From Akkermansiaceae bacterium (GTDB taxonomy: Bacteria > Verrucomicrobiota > Verrucomicrobiia > Verrucomicrobiales > Akkermansiaceae): a stretch of 37,177 nt of DNA. Positions within the stretch are counted from its first letter, which is position 1; every line of letters starts with the position of its first letter. Where the stretch lies: positions 1 through 37,177 of the forward strand of contig JANXMQ010000131.1 of NCBI GenBank assembly GCA_025354565.1, written 5' to 3'. The translations under genes and the position numbers were made by a program. This document shows, piece after piece, positions 14,172-22,797 of this stretch. Under the pieces are notes generated by a model. It saw nothing but the letters and a program-made list of their open reading frames with translations. It made no database searches and had not been told where the DNA came from.

Positions 14172-15572
14172 CTATTTCCCGCTCCAGCCACCGCCGAGAG
14201 CCTTGGCGAGGGCGGCTAGTGAAATACGCTGCTGGGCCTCGATCTGGCTGAGAGCGAGGCGGGTTTGCAGAACGGTGCGATCGGCATCTACGACATCGAG
14301 GTAGCCAGTTAAGCCCTTGTCAAAACGCTCTTGGGAAAGTTGGCGGGTATCGCGCGAACTGGCCAACGCATGGTCAAGAGCCGTGCGGGATTTGGTCAAG
14401 CCGTCGAGGTCGAGCAGGGCATCCTCCACTTCGCGCAGGGCGACTAGCAGGCTTTGGCGGTATTTGGCCAGCGCCTCATCGTAGCGGCTGCGGGCGGCCT
14501 GATAGTTGGCTTTGTTGGTCCCGCCATCAAGGATTGGCGCGGCGACCCCGGCTCCGAGTGAGAGCACGCGATTTTCCCAATCCAAGAAACGTTTGGCATC
14601 GACGGATTCAAATCCCGCACCCGCTGTGAGGCTGAAATTCGGATAGAACGCAGTCTCGGCGACGCCGATCCGGGCATTTGCGGCACGCAGGTCCTGCTCG
14701 GCGGCGCGCACGTCCGGGCGACGCCTGAGCACCTCCGCTGGCAAGCCAGCGTGGATCGTTGGCAAGGCCCGAACAGCAGAGTCTCCGGACACCGAGAAAT
14801 CCGATGGTCGGGTCCCACAAAGCACGGCGAGTGCGTGTTCCGCCGCCCCGCGCTGGCGTTGGACGATGGCGAGATCATTGTTCGCCAGTTCCACCTCGGT
14901 GCGGGCGCGGCTGGAGGAAAGTCCGTCGATCAAACCCGCGTCGGCCTTGGATTTCTGGATCTCTAGCGCGGCCTGACGACTCTTAACCGTATCATTCAGC
15001 ACCGCCTCCTGAGCATCCAATCCGCGCAGGAGAAAATACTGGCGGCAGACCTCGCTGGCAACCCCAAGGCGCAGCGAATCTAACAACGCCTCGCTGGCAT
15101 CCGCTTGCGCGGATGAAGCCTCGATCTGGCGCTTGTTCCGGCCCCAGAGATCCGGGTCGTATGCGAGATCGAAGCTACTGCGGTAGCGCTGGGCTTCCAG
15201 ATCGACACTTGCACCGGGCGGGAGATTGCCCTTCAGCGCATCGGCGGAACTGCGGGAAATACCGGCGGAACCGGACAGATCGAGGGTTGGAAAAAGTTTT
15301 GCCCGATCCACTCCTACCAGTGCGCGGGCGGTGTCCACACGGGACTTGGCGGCTGCTAGATCGTTGTTAGCGGCCAGCGCGCGTTCGACCAGACGGGTCA
15401 GGCTGCCATCGTTGAACAAGCGCCACCAGGCATCGGGCAGGCGGGTGCCGGACACCGACTTGGACTCCTTCCATTTCAGCCCGCCGGTCGCGCCGGGAAG
15501 TTTGAAATCCGAACCTAACCTGCAAGCGCCAAGCAACAAGGCGGCAGGAAAAACTAGCAGAAATGGTTTCAT
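14172..15572 (-). CDS. Outer-membrane efflux channel lipoprotein (NodT/OprM family)
   Basis: This 466-residue protein is a TolC-like outer-membrane channel of the lipid-anchored OprM/NodT group, which forms the exit duct of tripartite pumps. The signal peptide ends in LLGAC with lipidated Cys17. Two outer-membrane-factor repeats are visible, with family signatures such as WWRLFNDGSLTRLVERALAANNDL (shown by its parts at about 46-70), RRRPDVRAAEQDLRAANARIG near 285, and YPNFSLTAGAGF near 312. It starts 4 bp inside the end of the adaptor gene (ATGA overlap), so the two are one transcriptional unit. No inner-membrane pump gene is next to them. Confidence 0.92.
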   Translation of the reverse strand: MKPFLLVFPAALLLGACRLGSDFKLPGATGGLKWKESKSVSGTRLPDAWWRLFNDGSLTRLVERALAANNDLAAAKSRVDTARALVGVDRAKLFPTLDLSGSAGISRSSADALKGNLPPGASVDLEAQRYRSSFDLAYDPDLWGRNKRQIEASSAQADASEALLDSLRLGVASEVCRQYFLLRGLDAQEAVLNDTVKSRQAALEIQKSKADAGLIDGLSSSRARTEVELANNDLAIVQRQRGAAEHALAVLCGTRPSDFSVSGDSAVRALPTIHAGLPAEVLRRRPDVRAAEQDLRAANARIGVAETAFYPNFSLTAGAGFESVDAKRFLDWENRVLSLGAGVAAPILDGGTNKANYQAARSRYDEALAKYRQSLLVALREVEDALLDLDGLTKSRTALDHALASSRDTRQLSQERFDKGLTGYLDVVDADRTVLQTRLALSQIEAQQRISLAALAKALGGGWSGK

Positions 15573-16537
15573 GGGTGTTTGAGGCGGTCGGGAGCTTCGA
15601 TGAATACATCCACTTGCTGGCCGACGTAAAGTGGCGGGTCCGCCGGGCGGACGAGCGAGTAAATCACCTGCAAAACCCGGGTGTCCACCCGTTCGGTGCT
15701 GGAACCTGTGAGGGAGACCTTGGGGATGACGTAGGGCTCAACGCGAATGAATTCGAGCGGGAAGGTGACGTTGGGATCGCCTTTCAAATAACCGTGGGCT
15801 TTCTGCCCGACGCGGATGCGGGTGGCGTTCTGCTCATCGATGTCGGCCCGGACTTGCAACTTCTCGGTATCCCCAAGAATCATCGCCGGGGTTTTCGGCG
15901 AGGTGGCGGCGTATTCACCGGCGCGGATATTTACTTGAATGATCGTGCCATCACGCGGTGCTCGCACGGTCAGGCGCTCGATGAGCAGGGCGATGCGTTT
16001 CAACGAGGTCTCGGCTGCGGTGAGTTGGGCCTTGGCGGCAATGAGTTGAGCCTGGGCGACGGTCACGTCCTGCTTGCGGTTTTCCAGATCGTCACGACTT
16101 ACCGCCCGGCTGTCGCTCACGGAATTCAAGCGGGCAAGCTGGGACTCCAGTTTCGCAAGCTGGGCCTCGCTCACTGAAATCTGTGCCCGCGAGATTTCCT
16201 GCTGCGCCCGCGTGGCGAGCTGCTCGGCTAGCAAATCGCGGTCGTCGAGCTGCAGCAGCGCCTGGTCTTTTTTAACCACGTCGTTCACCTTCACGGAAAC
16301 TTCAGTGACCAAGCCGGGCAGCGGCATTCCGATGGCGACGTTTTCACTCAGAGCCTCGAGGATGCCGGTCGCCGCCACGGCTTGGGCGAACGGCTTCTGT
16401 GGCGGCATGACCGGCGGATCACCGGGAGGTGGCATCGCCCGCTCGGCTTGGATGCGCGTGACATTCACGATCATGATCACCCCGAAGATGGCGGCGAAGA
16501 TGGAACCGTAGCGGACGAGTTTTGAGAGGAGGTTCAT
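15569..16537 (-). CDS. Efflux periplasmic adaptor (membrane fusion protein, HlyD/AcrA type)
   Basis: The 322-residue protein links an inner-membrane exporter to the outer-membrane channel. An N-terminal membrane anchor (LVRYGSIFAAIFGVIMIVNV, about 6-25) is followed by a lipoyl-like half (VEVSVKVNDVVKKDQALLQLDD-type segment near 80-100), a coiled-coil hairpin (about 100-165) and the second lipoyl half VRAPRDGTIIQVNIRAGEY (near 180). A beta-barrel domain follows with DIDEQNATRIRVGQKAHGY. I chose the ATG at 16537 because it precedes the membrane anchor. It overlaps the channel gene by 4 bp. Substrate and pump class (RND, ABC or MFS) cannot be told from these genes. Confidence 0.9.
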   Translation of the reverse strand: MNLLSKLVRYGSIFAAIFGVIMIVNVTRIQAERAMPPPGDPPVMPPQKPFAQAVAATGILEALSENVAIGMPLPGLVTEVSVKVNDVVKKDQALLQLDDRDLLAEQLATRAQQEISRAQISVSEAQLAKLESQLARLNSVSDSRAVSRDDLENRKQDVTVAQAQLIAAKAQLTAAETSLKRIALLIERLTVRAPRDGTIIQVNIRAGEYAATSPKTPAMILGDTEKLQVRADIDEQNATRIRVGQKAHGYLKGDPNVTFPLEFIRVEPYVIPKVSLTGSSTERVDTRVLQVIYSLVRPADPPLYVGQQVDVFIEAPDRLKHP

Positions 16538-16786
16538 GCGGCAGTTGGATGGAAGCTGGGAGAGAGTAGTGCAAGACGCTGAGGACGCAAAGGGACGTTG
16601 AAGTAAGCGGAAGTTTTGAAAACACGATCCAGCAAACACCGGATTTCACGGGATTATACGGATGCCGTGGTCATGGGAAAGTCTTGAACCTTGCGATTAT
16701 TCCAGACAAAAATCAGCACCGCATGGACAATCCGGGCGTATGACTGCATCGCGGTCCCTTTGCGGCGCAATTCCCTTCTTCAGAAA

Positions 16787-17410
16787 ATGCTCGAAATCAA
16801 GCATCTCCCCGGACTCATCGCCTATGAAGACGGCCTGCGCATCCAGGAAGCACAGGTCGCCGCCATTCTAGCAGGTGCCGGCGGCGATACGATTTTCCTG
16901 CTAGAGCATCAACCTGTTTACACCATCGGTCGCCTGCGCGATACCTCCTCCCTCCGCGATCCGGAATCGCTGCCTTATCCAGTGCATGAAACCAACCGTG
17001 GCGGGCAGGCGACTTATCACGGTCCGGGCCAGCTCGTCGGCTATCCGATGCTTGATCTCACCCCGCGTGGCAGGGATCTTCATGCGCATTTGCGGAAACT
17101 TGAAGACGCCTTGATCCGTGCTTGTGCCTGCTTCGGCGTGAATGCTGGCCGCCGGGACGGACTGACCGGCGTCTGGGTGGAAGATCGCAAACTCGCCTCG
17201 ATCGGTGTGGGTGTTAGAAAATGGATTTCCATGCACGGCTTTGCGATCAATATCACGCCGGAATCTCTGCCGCCGTTTTTTGCCATCACTCCTTGCGGTA
17301 TCGACGGCGTGAGCATGAGTAGCTTGGAAAACGAAGCGGGACGGGCGATTGCGGTGCACGAGGCCGCTGCCGTGATCGCGGAAGAACTGCGGACCCTGCT
17401 TGAAAACTAA
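16787..17410 (+). CDS. lipB: Lipoyl(octanoyl) transferase
   Basis: LipB moves the octanoyl group from acyl carrier protein to lipoyl domains of 2-oxoacid dehydrogenases and the glycine cleavage H protein, the first step of lipoate assembly in the cytoplasm. The signature RGGQATYHGPGQ is at residues 71-82, the catalytic Lys135 lies in RKLASIGVGVRKW, and the acyl-accepting Cys170 in ITPCGIDGVSM. The 207 residues are close to the usual 210-220. The ATG at 16787 gives the normal N-terminus (MLEIKHLPG); 32 more codons are open upstream. lipA is not nearby. It is transcribed divergently from the efflux pair. Confidence 0.95.
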   Translation: MLEIKHLPGLIAYEDGLRIQEAQVAAILAGAGGDTIFLLEHQPVYTIGRLRDTSSLRDPESLPYPVHETNRGGQATYHGPGQLVGYPMLDLTPRGRDLHAHLRKLEDALIRACACFGVNAGRRDGLTGVWVEDRKLASIGVGVRKWISMHGFAINITPESLPPFFAITPCGIDGVSMSSLENEAGRAIAVHEAAAVIAEELRTLLEN

Positions 17411-17511
17411 CAATTCAAGGAGTGTGCGCGTCCGGCCCACACGTCACCGCGCTGCCAAAAGAATTTTCCGTTAATTCGCGAAAATGGTCGCGTAGTCTTG
17501 ATCCCAAGGAG

Positions 17512-17531
17512 CGGCGGACTCCGATCCGCCG
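17512..17531. repeat. Palindromic intergenic repeat
   Basis: cggcgga (17512-17518) and tccgccg (17525-17531) form a perfect 7-bp inverted repeat around ctccga, between the convergent lipB and lactonase genes. It could act as a bidirectional terminator, but no T-run follows, and it resembles dispersed palindromes elsewhere in the window. The rest of 17411-17697 holds nothing I recognise. Confidence 0.4.
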
Positions 17532-17697
17532 TGCCCATGATAAGCCAATGGGATGAGGCTTCACCGCTTTTCAGGGTCACTTCATGGGCACCGCGATTCG
17601 GAATGCAGAGCGAGCGATAGCGAGACTCCTAAAGTCGCAAAGCGCATCCCGCATGGCCGGAGGGAAATCGCCGCTCCTAGATCTCGGGCGCCGCCAC

Positions 17698-18810
17698 TCA
17701 CCGACCAAACAGCAGACAAATCGGGCTGGGAGAGGGGACCGTCAATGTCGGTTCGCCCAACATTCCGGTCTCATCATTGAGCGGCAGCACGCTGATGGTG
17801 TTAGAATCCTGATGGGCGCAGAGCAGCCATTTGCCGCTGGGATCGATTTTGAAATGGCGCGGGATCTTGCCACCACAGGGTGCGCGTTGGAGAAATTTCA
17901 GCGCGCCACTCTCACCGTCGCGCTGATAGACTACAATGCTGTCATGGCCGCGGTTAGACGCATACACGAATTTTCCGTTCGCATGGACTTCGATCTCGGC
18001 GGTGGTGCTGGTGCCTGTGAAGTCCAACGGCAGGGTGAGCGTGGTGCTGATGGGTGAAAATTTTCCGTTGCTGTAAGCGGTGGCCAGCAGTGAGTTGTCG
18101 AGTTCGTTGATGATGTAGGCGTTTTTTTCATCCGGGGAAAACGCGAGATGCCGGGGACCGGAGCCTGCCACGCAGGTGAGAGGCGGCAAAGGGGTGCCAA
18201 GCTTGGAGGTCGCTCCGTCGAAGGGATAGATGAAGATTTTGTCCAGCCCCAGATCTGGCTCGAAGAGGAGGTCGTTGTTTTTGGAAAAATAGACTCCGTG
18301 CGCGTGTGGTCCCTTCTGGCGATTTGGGTTAGGCCCACTGCCGTTGTTGGTGATCACGGTGACCGCCGCAGTGGGAATGCCATCCGCATCCAACTTCACC
18401 GTCGCCAGGCTGCCATCTCCATAATTTGCCACAGCGAGCGTGCCGCCGGTGGCATCCACGGCGACGTGGCAGGATCCTTTCCCGCACGCAGATGTCTCGC
18501 CGATCAATTTCAAGGCGTGGTCGCTACCGATGCTGAAGGCCGCGACCGAGTTTGTCCCATCCGCATAGGGCTGGGTCGGCTGACCGCAGGAGTAGAGGAT
18601 CGGCTTCGACGGATGCAACGCGAGGAAGCCGGGACTTTTGTATTCCGCCGCGAGTTCCGGGACGCTTAATTTGCCGGTGGTGGGATCGAAATCCGCCAGA
18701 TAGATGCCTTTGCTCGCGGATGCGCCGCCGGTGTTGGTGCCGATGAAAACCGGAGTCGCGTGGAGGGCGGCGGTGAAGAGAAAGAACGGGGTGAGGAGTT
18801 TGTGGGTCAT
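17698..18810 (-). CDS. Secreted seven-bladed lactonase family protein (6-phosphogluconolactonase-like)
   Basis: This 370-residue protein belongs to the beta-propeller lactonase family (Pgl/YbhE-like). Its repeated blade signatures include YVPGF-like stretches such as PVFIGTNTGGASASKGIYL near the mature N-terminus, GPHAHGVYF, GSGPRHLAFSPDEKNAYI, EIEVHANGKFVYASNRGHDS and PRHFKIDPSGKWLLCAHQDS. These conserved His/Arg patterns (GPRHLAF, PRHFKIDP) are typical of the family. A signal peptide (MTHKLLTPFFLFTAALHA) predicts export, so a periplasmic sugar lactonase is more likely than the cytosolic pentose-phosphate enzyme. It follows uxaC by 23 bp, suggesting a joint sugar-acid pathway. The ATG at 18810 is preferred because it opens the signal peptide. 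Confidence 0.85.
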   Translation of the reverse strand: MTHKLLTPFFLFTAALHATPVFIGTNTGGASASKGIYLADFDPTTGKLSVPELAAEYKSPGFLALHPSKPILYSCGQPTQPYADGTNSVAAFSIGSDHALKLIGETSACGKGSCHVAVDATGGTLAVANYGDGSLATVKLDADGIPTAAVTVITNNGSGPNPNRQKGPHAHGVYFSKNNDLLFEPDLGLDKIFIYPFDGATSKLGTPLPPLTCVAGSGPRHLAFSPDEKNAYIINELDNSLLATAYSNGKFSPISTTLTLPLDFTGTSTTAEIEVHANGKFVYASNRGHDSIVVYQRDGESGALKFLQRAPCGGKIPRHFKIDPSGKWLLCAHQDSNTISVLPLNDETGMLGEPTLTVPSPSPICLLFGR

Positions 18811-18833
18811 GATATTTGTGTTAGGAAAAAGCA

Positions 18834-20237
18834 TTAAACGTCGAAGCCGAAGTGGCGCTTGGCATTGCCGAAGCACACAGCTTCCACGAGCGCGGAGAGG
18901 GCGGCGAAGTCATCCGGTAGTTCACCCCGGTCTGCCTCGCCACCGATGAGGTTGCAGAGGATGCGGCGGAAATATTCGTGGCGCGGAAATGATAGGAATG
19001 AGCGGGAATCAGTGAGCATCCCGACGAAGCGCGAGAGCAGGCCGGTGGCCGAGAGCGCGTCGAGTTGGAGTTCCATGCCGTTTTTCTGATCGAGAAACCA
19101 CCAGCCCGAGCCGAACTGAATTTTACCGGCGCTGGTGCCATCTTGGAACGCCCCGGTCAGACAAGCGAAGAGGTAATTGTCGCGCGGGTTGAGGTTGTAG
19201 ATGACCATCTTCGGCAAGGTCCCGACGCTGACCAGCGCATCGAGATACATCAAGAGTGCGGCACCTTGGGGCGTGTCGCCGATGGTGTCATAGCCAGTGT
19301 CCGGCCCAAGTTTTCTGGCCATTTCCGAGTTCACATTCCGCGCAGCACCGAGGTGGAGCTGCTTGGTCCAGCCCTTTGCCGCGTCGAGCTGGCCGAAGAA
19401 GAGCATCAGATAGAACGAGAATTTTTCCTTCTCCTCCGGTGTGGCCGGGTGGCCTTTGCGGGCGCGGTTGAAAATCATCGCCGCCTCCTCATCGGTGCAA
19501 TACAGGGCGGGCAGCCGGTCCAGTCCGTGGTCCGATAGACGTGCGCCCACCGCGTGGAAATCATCGTGGCGTTTTTGCAGGGCAGCTAACAGATCCGAGA
19601 AATGGACAATGCTGGTGTCTGAGACGGCTTCGAGTTTATCCAACCACGAAGCGAGCAAATCGGGTCGATCCACGTGAAACGCCTTGTCCGGGCGGAAGGT
19701 CGGCACCACTTGGGTTTTTAAATTCGAGGCGGCGATGGCCGCATGGTCGTCTAACGGATCTGCGGGATCATCGGTCGTGCCCACCACACGGACGTCGAAT
19801 TTTTTCAAGATGCCGTGGGTGGAAAAATCCGGCTCGGCGAGTTTCGCATTCGCCCGCTCCCAAATCTCATCGGCGGTGGCAGGAGTGAGCAGGAGGTCGA
19901 TGCCGAAGTAGCGTTGCAACTCGATGTGCGTCCAGTGGTGGATCGGATTGCGCAGGGTGAATGGCACGGTTTCCGCCCAAGCCTGGAATTTCTCGCGGGG
20001 GGTGGTATCGCCCGTGATCAAGTCCTCGCTCACGCCGTTCGCCCGCATCAGCCGCCATTTGTAATGATCGCCGCCGAGCCAAATTTCTGCGAGATTTTCC
20101 CAGCGATGGTTGGTCGCGATTTCCCGGGGCGAGAGATGGCAATGGTAATCAATGATTGGCTGGTCCTTGGCGAGTTCATGAAAAAGCCGGCGGGCCATCG
20201 GGGAATACAGCAGGAAGTTTTCGTCGAGGTAAGCCAT
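18834..20237 (-). CDS. uxaC: Glucuronate isomerase (uronate isomerase)
   Basis: UxaC converts glucuronate to fructuronate (and galacturonate to tagaturonate), the first cytoplasmic step of hexuronate breakdown. It is an amidohydrolase-superfamily TIM barrel. Near the N-terminus the metal-binding motif DYHCHLSP is at residues 29-36, followed by WLGGDHYKWRLMRANGV. Later segments are TDDPADPLDDH, TFRPDKAFHVDRPDL and FVGMLTDSRSFLSFPRHEYFRR, all characteristic of UxaC. The 467 residues match the family. It sits 23 bp upstream of a secreted lactonase gene and is probably co-transcribed. The other hexuronate genes (uxuA, uxaB, kdgK) are not in the window. Confidence 0.95.
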   Translation of the reverse strand: MAYLDENFLLYSPMARRLFHELAKDQPIIDYHCHLSPREIATNHRWENLAEIWLGGDHYKWRLMRANGVSEDLITGDTTPREKFQAWAETVPFTLRNPIHHWTHIELQRYFGIDLLLTPATADEIWERANAKLAEPDFSTHGILKKFDVRVVGTTDDPADPLDDHAAIAASNLKTQVVPTFRPDKAFHVDRPDLLASWLDKLEAVSDTSIVHFSDLLAALQKRHDDFHAVGARLSDHGLDRLPALYCTDEEAAMIFNRARKGHPATPEEKEKFSFYLMLFFGQLDAAKGWTKQLHLGAARNVNSEMARKLGPDTGYDTIGDTPQGAALLMYLDALVSVGTLPKMVIYNLNPRDNYLFACLTGAFQDGTSAGKIQFGSGWWFLDQKNGMELQLDALSATGLLSRFVGMLTDSRSFLSFPRHEYFRRILCNLIGGEADRGELPDDFAALSALVEAVCFGNAKRHFGFDV

Positions 20238-20298
20238 TTCGGCATCATCACACTCGGTATGCCGCCGGGGGCCAAGCGCGAAAGTCGCAATTTGCCGG

Positions 20299-20598
20299 TT
20301 ATTTCAAACGGTAATGACCCGTCAGGGGAAACCGGAACAGCATGTCGTCCTCGTGCGTTCCAGCGCCGCTGTTGTGGATGACCAAGGGGACGCCGCCCGC
20401 GGTCTTGCGGTCGCTGACGAGCATGACGTGCGGCAGATTCTGCGGGACGGTGCAGGTCACGATGTCGCCGGGAAGAAATGGGCCGGGATCATAGGAAACC
20501 GTAACGCCGATCTGCTTGCGGGCGGCTGCCACCAGCTTCTCCCCAGTCTGCGCGTGCAGATGCAGCAGTGTGAGCAATAGCAAACCAAGGTAGTTCAT
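20299..20598 (-). pseudogene. Internally shortened DUF1287 family gene
   Basis: DUF1287 proteins are exported, roughly 200-residue proteins related to NlpC/P60-type hydrolases. Here only 99 residues remain. A signal peptide (MNYLGLLLLTLLHLHAQ) and the family start LVAAARKQIGVTVSYDPG are joined directly to the family end LPGDIVTCTVPQNLPHVMLV, then PLVIHNSGAGTHEDDMLFRF and PLTGHYRL. About 90 central residues, including the expected catalytic Cys region (GVCTDVV-like), are missing without a frameshift. The product is probably inactive. The deletion is inferred from my memory of the family layout. The ATG at 20598 is used because it opens the signal peptide. Confidence 0.65.
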
Positions 20599-20722
20599 GG
20601 CGGCGGATAGGCGAGACGAGTGGCAAGTATTCATGAGGGCGGGTGGGGAAGTATTGCGACGGTTGGAGGGGCAGGTCATTTACCGTAGTTCTCCGTTAGT
20701 CTTCCTCGATGTATGCCCAATG

Positions 20723-20740
20723 ATCACTCATAGGAGTGAT
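20723..20740. promoter_or_regulatory. Candidate operator palindrome upstream of the TetR gene
   Basis: atcactc (20723-20729) and gagtgat (20734-20740) are perfect 7-bp arms with a 4-base centre, extended outward by caat/attg pairing with a small offset. It lies about 90 bp before the TetR-family start at 20829, where an autoregulatory operator would be expected. A promoter-like pair, TTGAAT at 20750-20755 and TAAGAT at 20773-20778 (17-bp spacer), lies just downstream, so a bound repressor would sit directly upstream of it. Confidence 0.4.
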
Positions 20741-20828
20741 TGCCAAAGATTGAATTTGGGGCACTTGCATGATAAGATTAAAGCGTTCGTTTGACATTCG
20801 CGTTTGACCCGATTGATTGGGGGCAGCC

Positions 20829-21524
20829 ATGAGTGATATGACCTTGCCTGAGTCTGGATCGAAGCGGAAATTATTGGATGTCGCCGAGCAATTGTTTGCC
20901 GAAAAAGGCTTCGGCGCAGTTTCCATCAGGGACATCACTGGACTCGCGAAGTGCAACGTGGCCGCTGTGAACTACCATTTCGGCGGGCGGGAAAAATTGA
21001 TGGGTCTGGTGATGCAGCGCCACATGACCCCGGTCACTGAGGAGCGCCTGGTGCGGCTTGATTCGCTGGAGCGGAAATGGGCGGGTAAGGTGGTGCCGCT
21101 GGAGGAAATCATCGACGCCTTGGTGCGACCGCTGGTCAGCCAGGTAAAAAAATCCGGGCTTTCCGAACAACTTTTTTACAGGCTGATGGGGCGAATTTTC
21201 GCGCAGCAGGGCGATGGTTTGCCAGCGGTCATCGAGGCTCAACTTCAGAAAACAAATGATCGTTACATCCGATTGTTTGCTAAGTCGTTACCCACGCTCG
21301 CGACAGAAGATCTGGTCTGGCGCGTCCATTTCATCACGGGCGGGATGATCCGCTTGCTGACCCACCACGACTTGCCCCAGCGACTCACTAACGGAGCCGC
21401 TGGCACGCCGACGATGGAGGCCACGCTTGGTCGCTTCATCCGCTTCGCCGCTGCGGGCCTGCGCGAGGGGATTGAGGCCGCCGATCCGCTGAAAAAGGGG
21501 CCGCAGGCGATGTTTGATTTCTAA
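20829..21524 (+). CDS. TetR-family transcriptional regulator
   Basis: This 231-residue protein has the TetR N-terminal DNA-binding domain: LLDVAEQLFAEKGFGAVSIRDI (split here at residues 16-37) with the helix-turn-helix continuing through CNVAAVNYHFGGREKLMGLV (about 42-61). The C-terminal ligand domain (about 70-215) resembles the CecR/DUF1956-like type. TetR proteins usually repress an adjacent gene and respond to a small hydrophobic ligand. No transporter or enzyme target is adjacent in an obvious divergent arrangement; the next gene downstream is a nucleoid-associated protein 60 bp away. I chose the ATG at 20829; a TTG four codons earlier is possible. Confidence 0.88.
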   Translation: MSDMTLPESGSKRKLLDVAEQLFAEKGFGAVSIRDITGLAKCNVAAVNYHFGGREKLMGLVMQRHMTPVTEERLVRLDSLERKWAGKVVPLEEIIDALVRPLVSQVKKSGLSEQLFYRLMGRIFAQQGDGLPAVIEAQLQKTNDRYIRLFAKSLPTLATEDLVWRVHFITGGMIRLLTHHDLPQRLTNGAAGTPTMEATLGRFIRFAAAGLREGIEAADPLKKGPQAMFDF

Positions 21525-21584
21525 TTCAAAAATGCCAGAAATGGAACTGTTCAAATCATTCCGCGCTTCTAGGTTCCTGCTCCC

Positions 21585-22664
21585 ATGTCTGCCAAGATTC
21601 GTTTCACCTCCGCCACCGCCGTCGGGCTGGTGCTGGCCAAAGTTGGCCACCCCCAGCGCGATGAACCGCTCCAGACCTCCAAGGAGGTTTTTAAAATCTC
21701 GGAGCACGATCAGGAGCCGCTCGCCGCTATTTTTCTCAAGCCATTCAAGAATCTTACGGCCCACCGCTTCAGCCACCATTCGTCGCTCGATCAGCATGAG
21801 ATGAATGCCTGCGCGGCGGCGATTTTCGCTGCGGACGATGGGCTGCTAGAAAAAGGCTGCGACATCGCCAAGCGCCTCTATGCCAAGTCGAATCATCCGA
21901 ACATCAAGTCTGGCGACCTCTGCATTTCGCTCATCAAGGACATCGACATCGATGGCACGCTCACTCAGGGCTTGTGCATACTCAAGTCCGAGAGCGTCGT
22001 CCCGTTCCTCAGCATTTCCACCCGCGATGGCGATCTACAACTGCACACGGAGCAGGGGATCAACCCGGAAAAAATCGACAAGGGCTGCCTGATTCTTAAC
22101 CACCTCGCGGCCAAGGGTTATTATGTTCTAACATTCGATCGCTCGGGATCGGATTCGCGGTTCTGGGTGCGGGATTTTCTCGGCGTGGTGCCCATCACCG
22201 ATAGCCCGTTTTTGACGAACAAATATGCGAATATGGCGGTTGCCTTCATGGAAAAGGAAAAAAAGCAGCAGCCGAGCACCGCTGCCGATGCGCCACCCTG
22301 GGACAGCTCGAATGCGGCCCGCGATGCGATCACCTATTTCGAGGAAAAGGAAAATTTCAGCCTCCATGAATTCGAGGACGAGGTGCTGAAAACGCCCGAA
22401 GCCAAGGCAAAATTCGCCGCCCACCGATCGCAGATCGAGGAGGAGCAGGGGCATCGGTTAGAAGATAACTTTGAGATTTCCAAGAAGGATGTGACCAAGG
22501 CCAAGCAGAAGATTCGCTCGATGATGAAGCTCGATACGGGCGTGGAAATCCGCTTGAAGCCAGCGCTGGCAGCCAAGCCGGACACGATTTTGGAACACGG
22601 TTATGATGAGGGAAAGAAGATGAAGTTTATCAAGATTTTCTTCAACGAGGATTTGGCGGATTGA
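21585..22664 (+). CDS. Nucleoid-associated protein, NdpA/YejK family
   Basis: The 359-residue protein matches the NA37/NdpA family of cytoplasmic nucleoid-associated proteins. I recognise SGDLCISLIKDIDIDGTLTQ (its start near residue 106), the following GLCILKSESVVPFL and the conserved FWVRDFLGVVPITDSPFLTN. C-terminal segments are YFEEKENFSLHEFEDEVL and KAKFAAHRSQIEEEQGHRLE. These proteins bind DNA or are recruited in DNA-related systems, and some family members occur in phage and defence regions, but nothing here shows such a context beyond uvrA downstream. The length fits the family. The ATG at 21585 is preceded by no Shine-Dalgarno site. Confidence 0.85.
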   Translation: MSAKIRFTSATAVGLVLAKVGHPQRDEPLQTSKEVFKISEHDQEPLAAIFLKPFKNLTAHRFSHHSSLDQHEMNACAAAIFAADDGLLEKGCDIAKRLYAKSNHPNIKSGDLCISLIKDIDIDGTLTQGLCILKSESVVPFLSISTRDGDLQLHTEQGINPEKIDKGCLILNHLAAKGYYVLTFDRSGSDSRFWVRDFLGVVPITDSPFLTNKYANMAVAFMEKEKKQQPSTAADAPPWDSSNAARDAITYFEEKENFSLHEFEDEVLKTPEAKAKFAAHRSQIEEEQGHRLEDNFEISKKDVTKAKQKIRSMMKLDTGVEIRLKPALAAKPDTILEHGYDEGKKMKFIKIFFNEDLAD

Positions 22665-22788
22665 GTGTTCCGGAGGTTCCTGGATTCCGCGCTCGCCACA
22701 TGGCATCCGGCACGGCTTGCTTTGCGGCGTGGGCGCGAAACGGCAGTCTGGGAAATCGAAAAGCGACGGTCATGGGCCGCTGCTACAC

Positions 22789-22793
22789 GGAGG
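22789..22793 (+). promoter_or_regulatory. Shine-Dalgarno site deciding the uvrA start
   Basis: GGAGG at 22789-22793 lies four bases before GTG at 22798, the codon at which UvrA homology begins ([14 protein letters not shown]). It is one of only a few clear Shine-Dalgarno sites in the window and favours 22798 over the upstream in-frame TTG at 22717. Confidence 0.6.
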
Positions 22794-22797
22794 TGAT

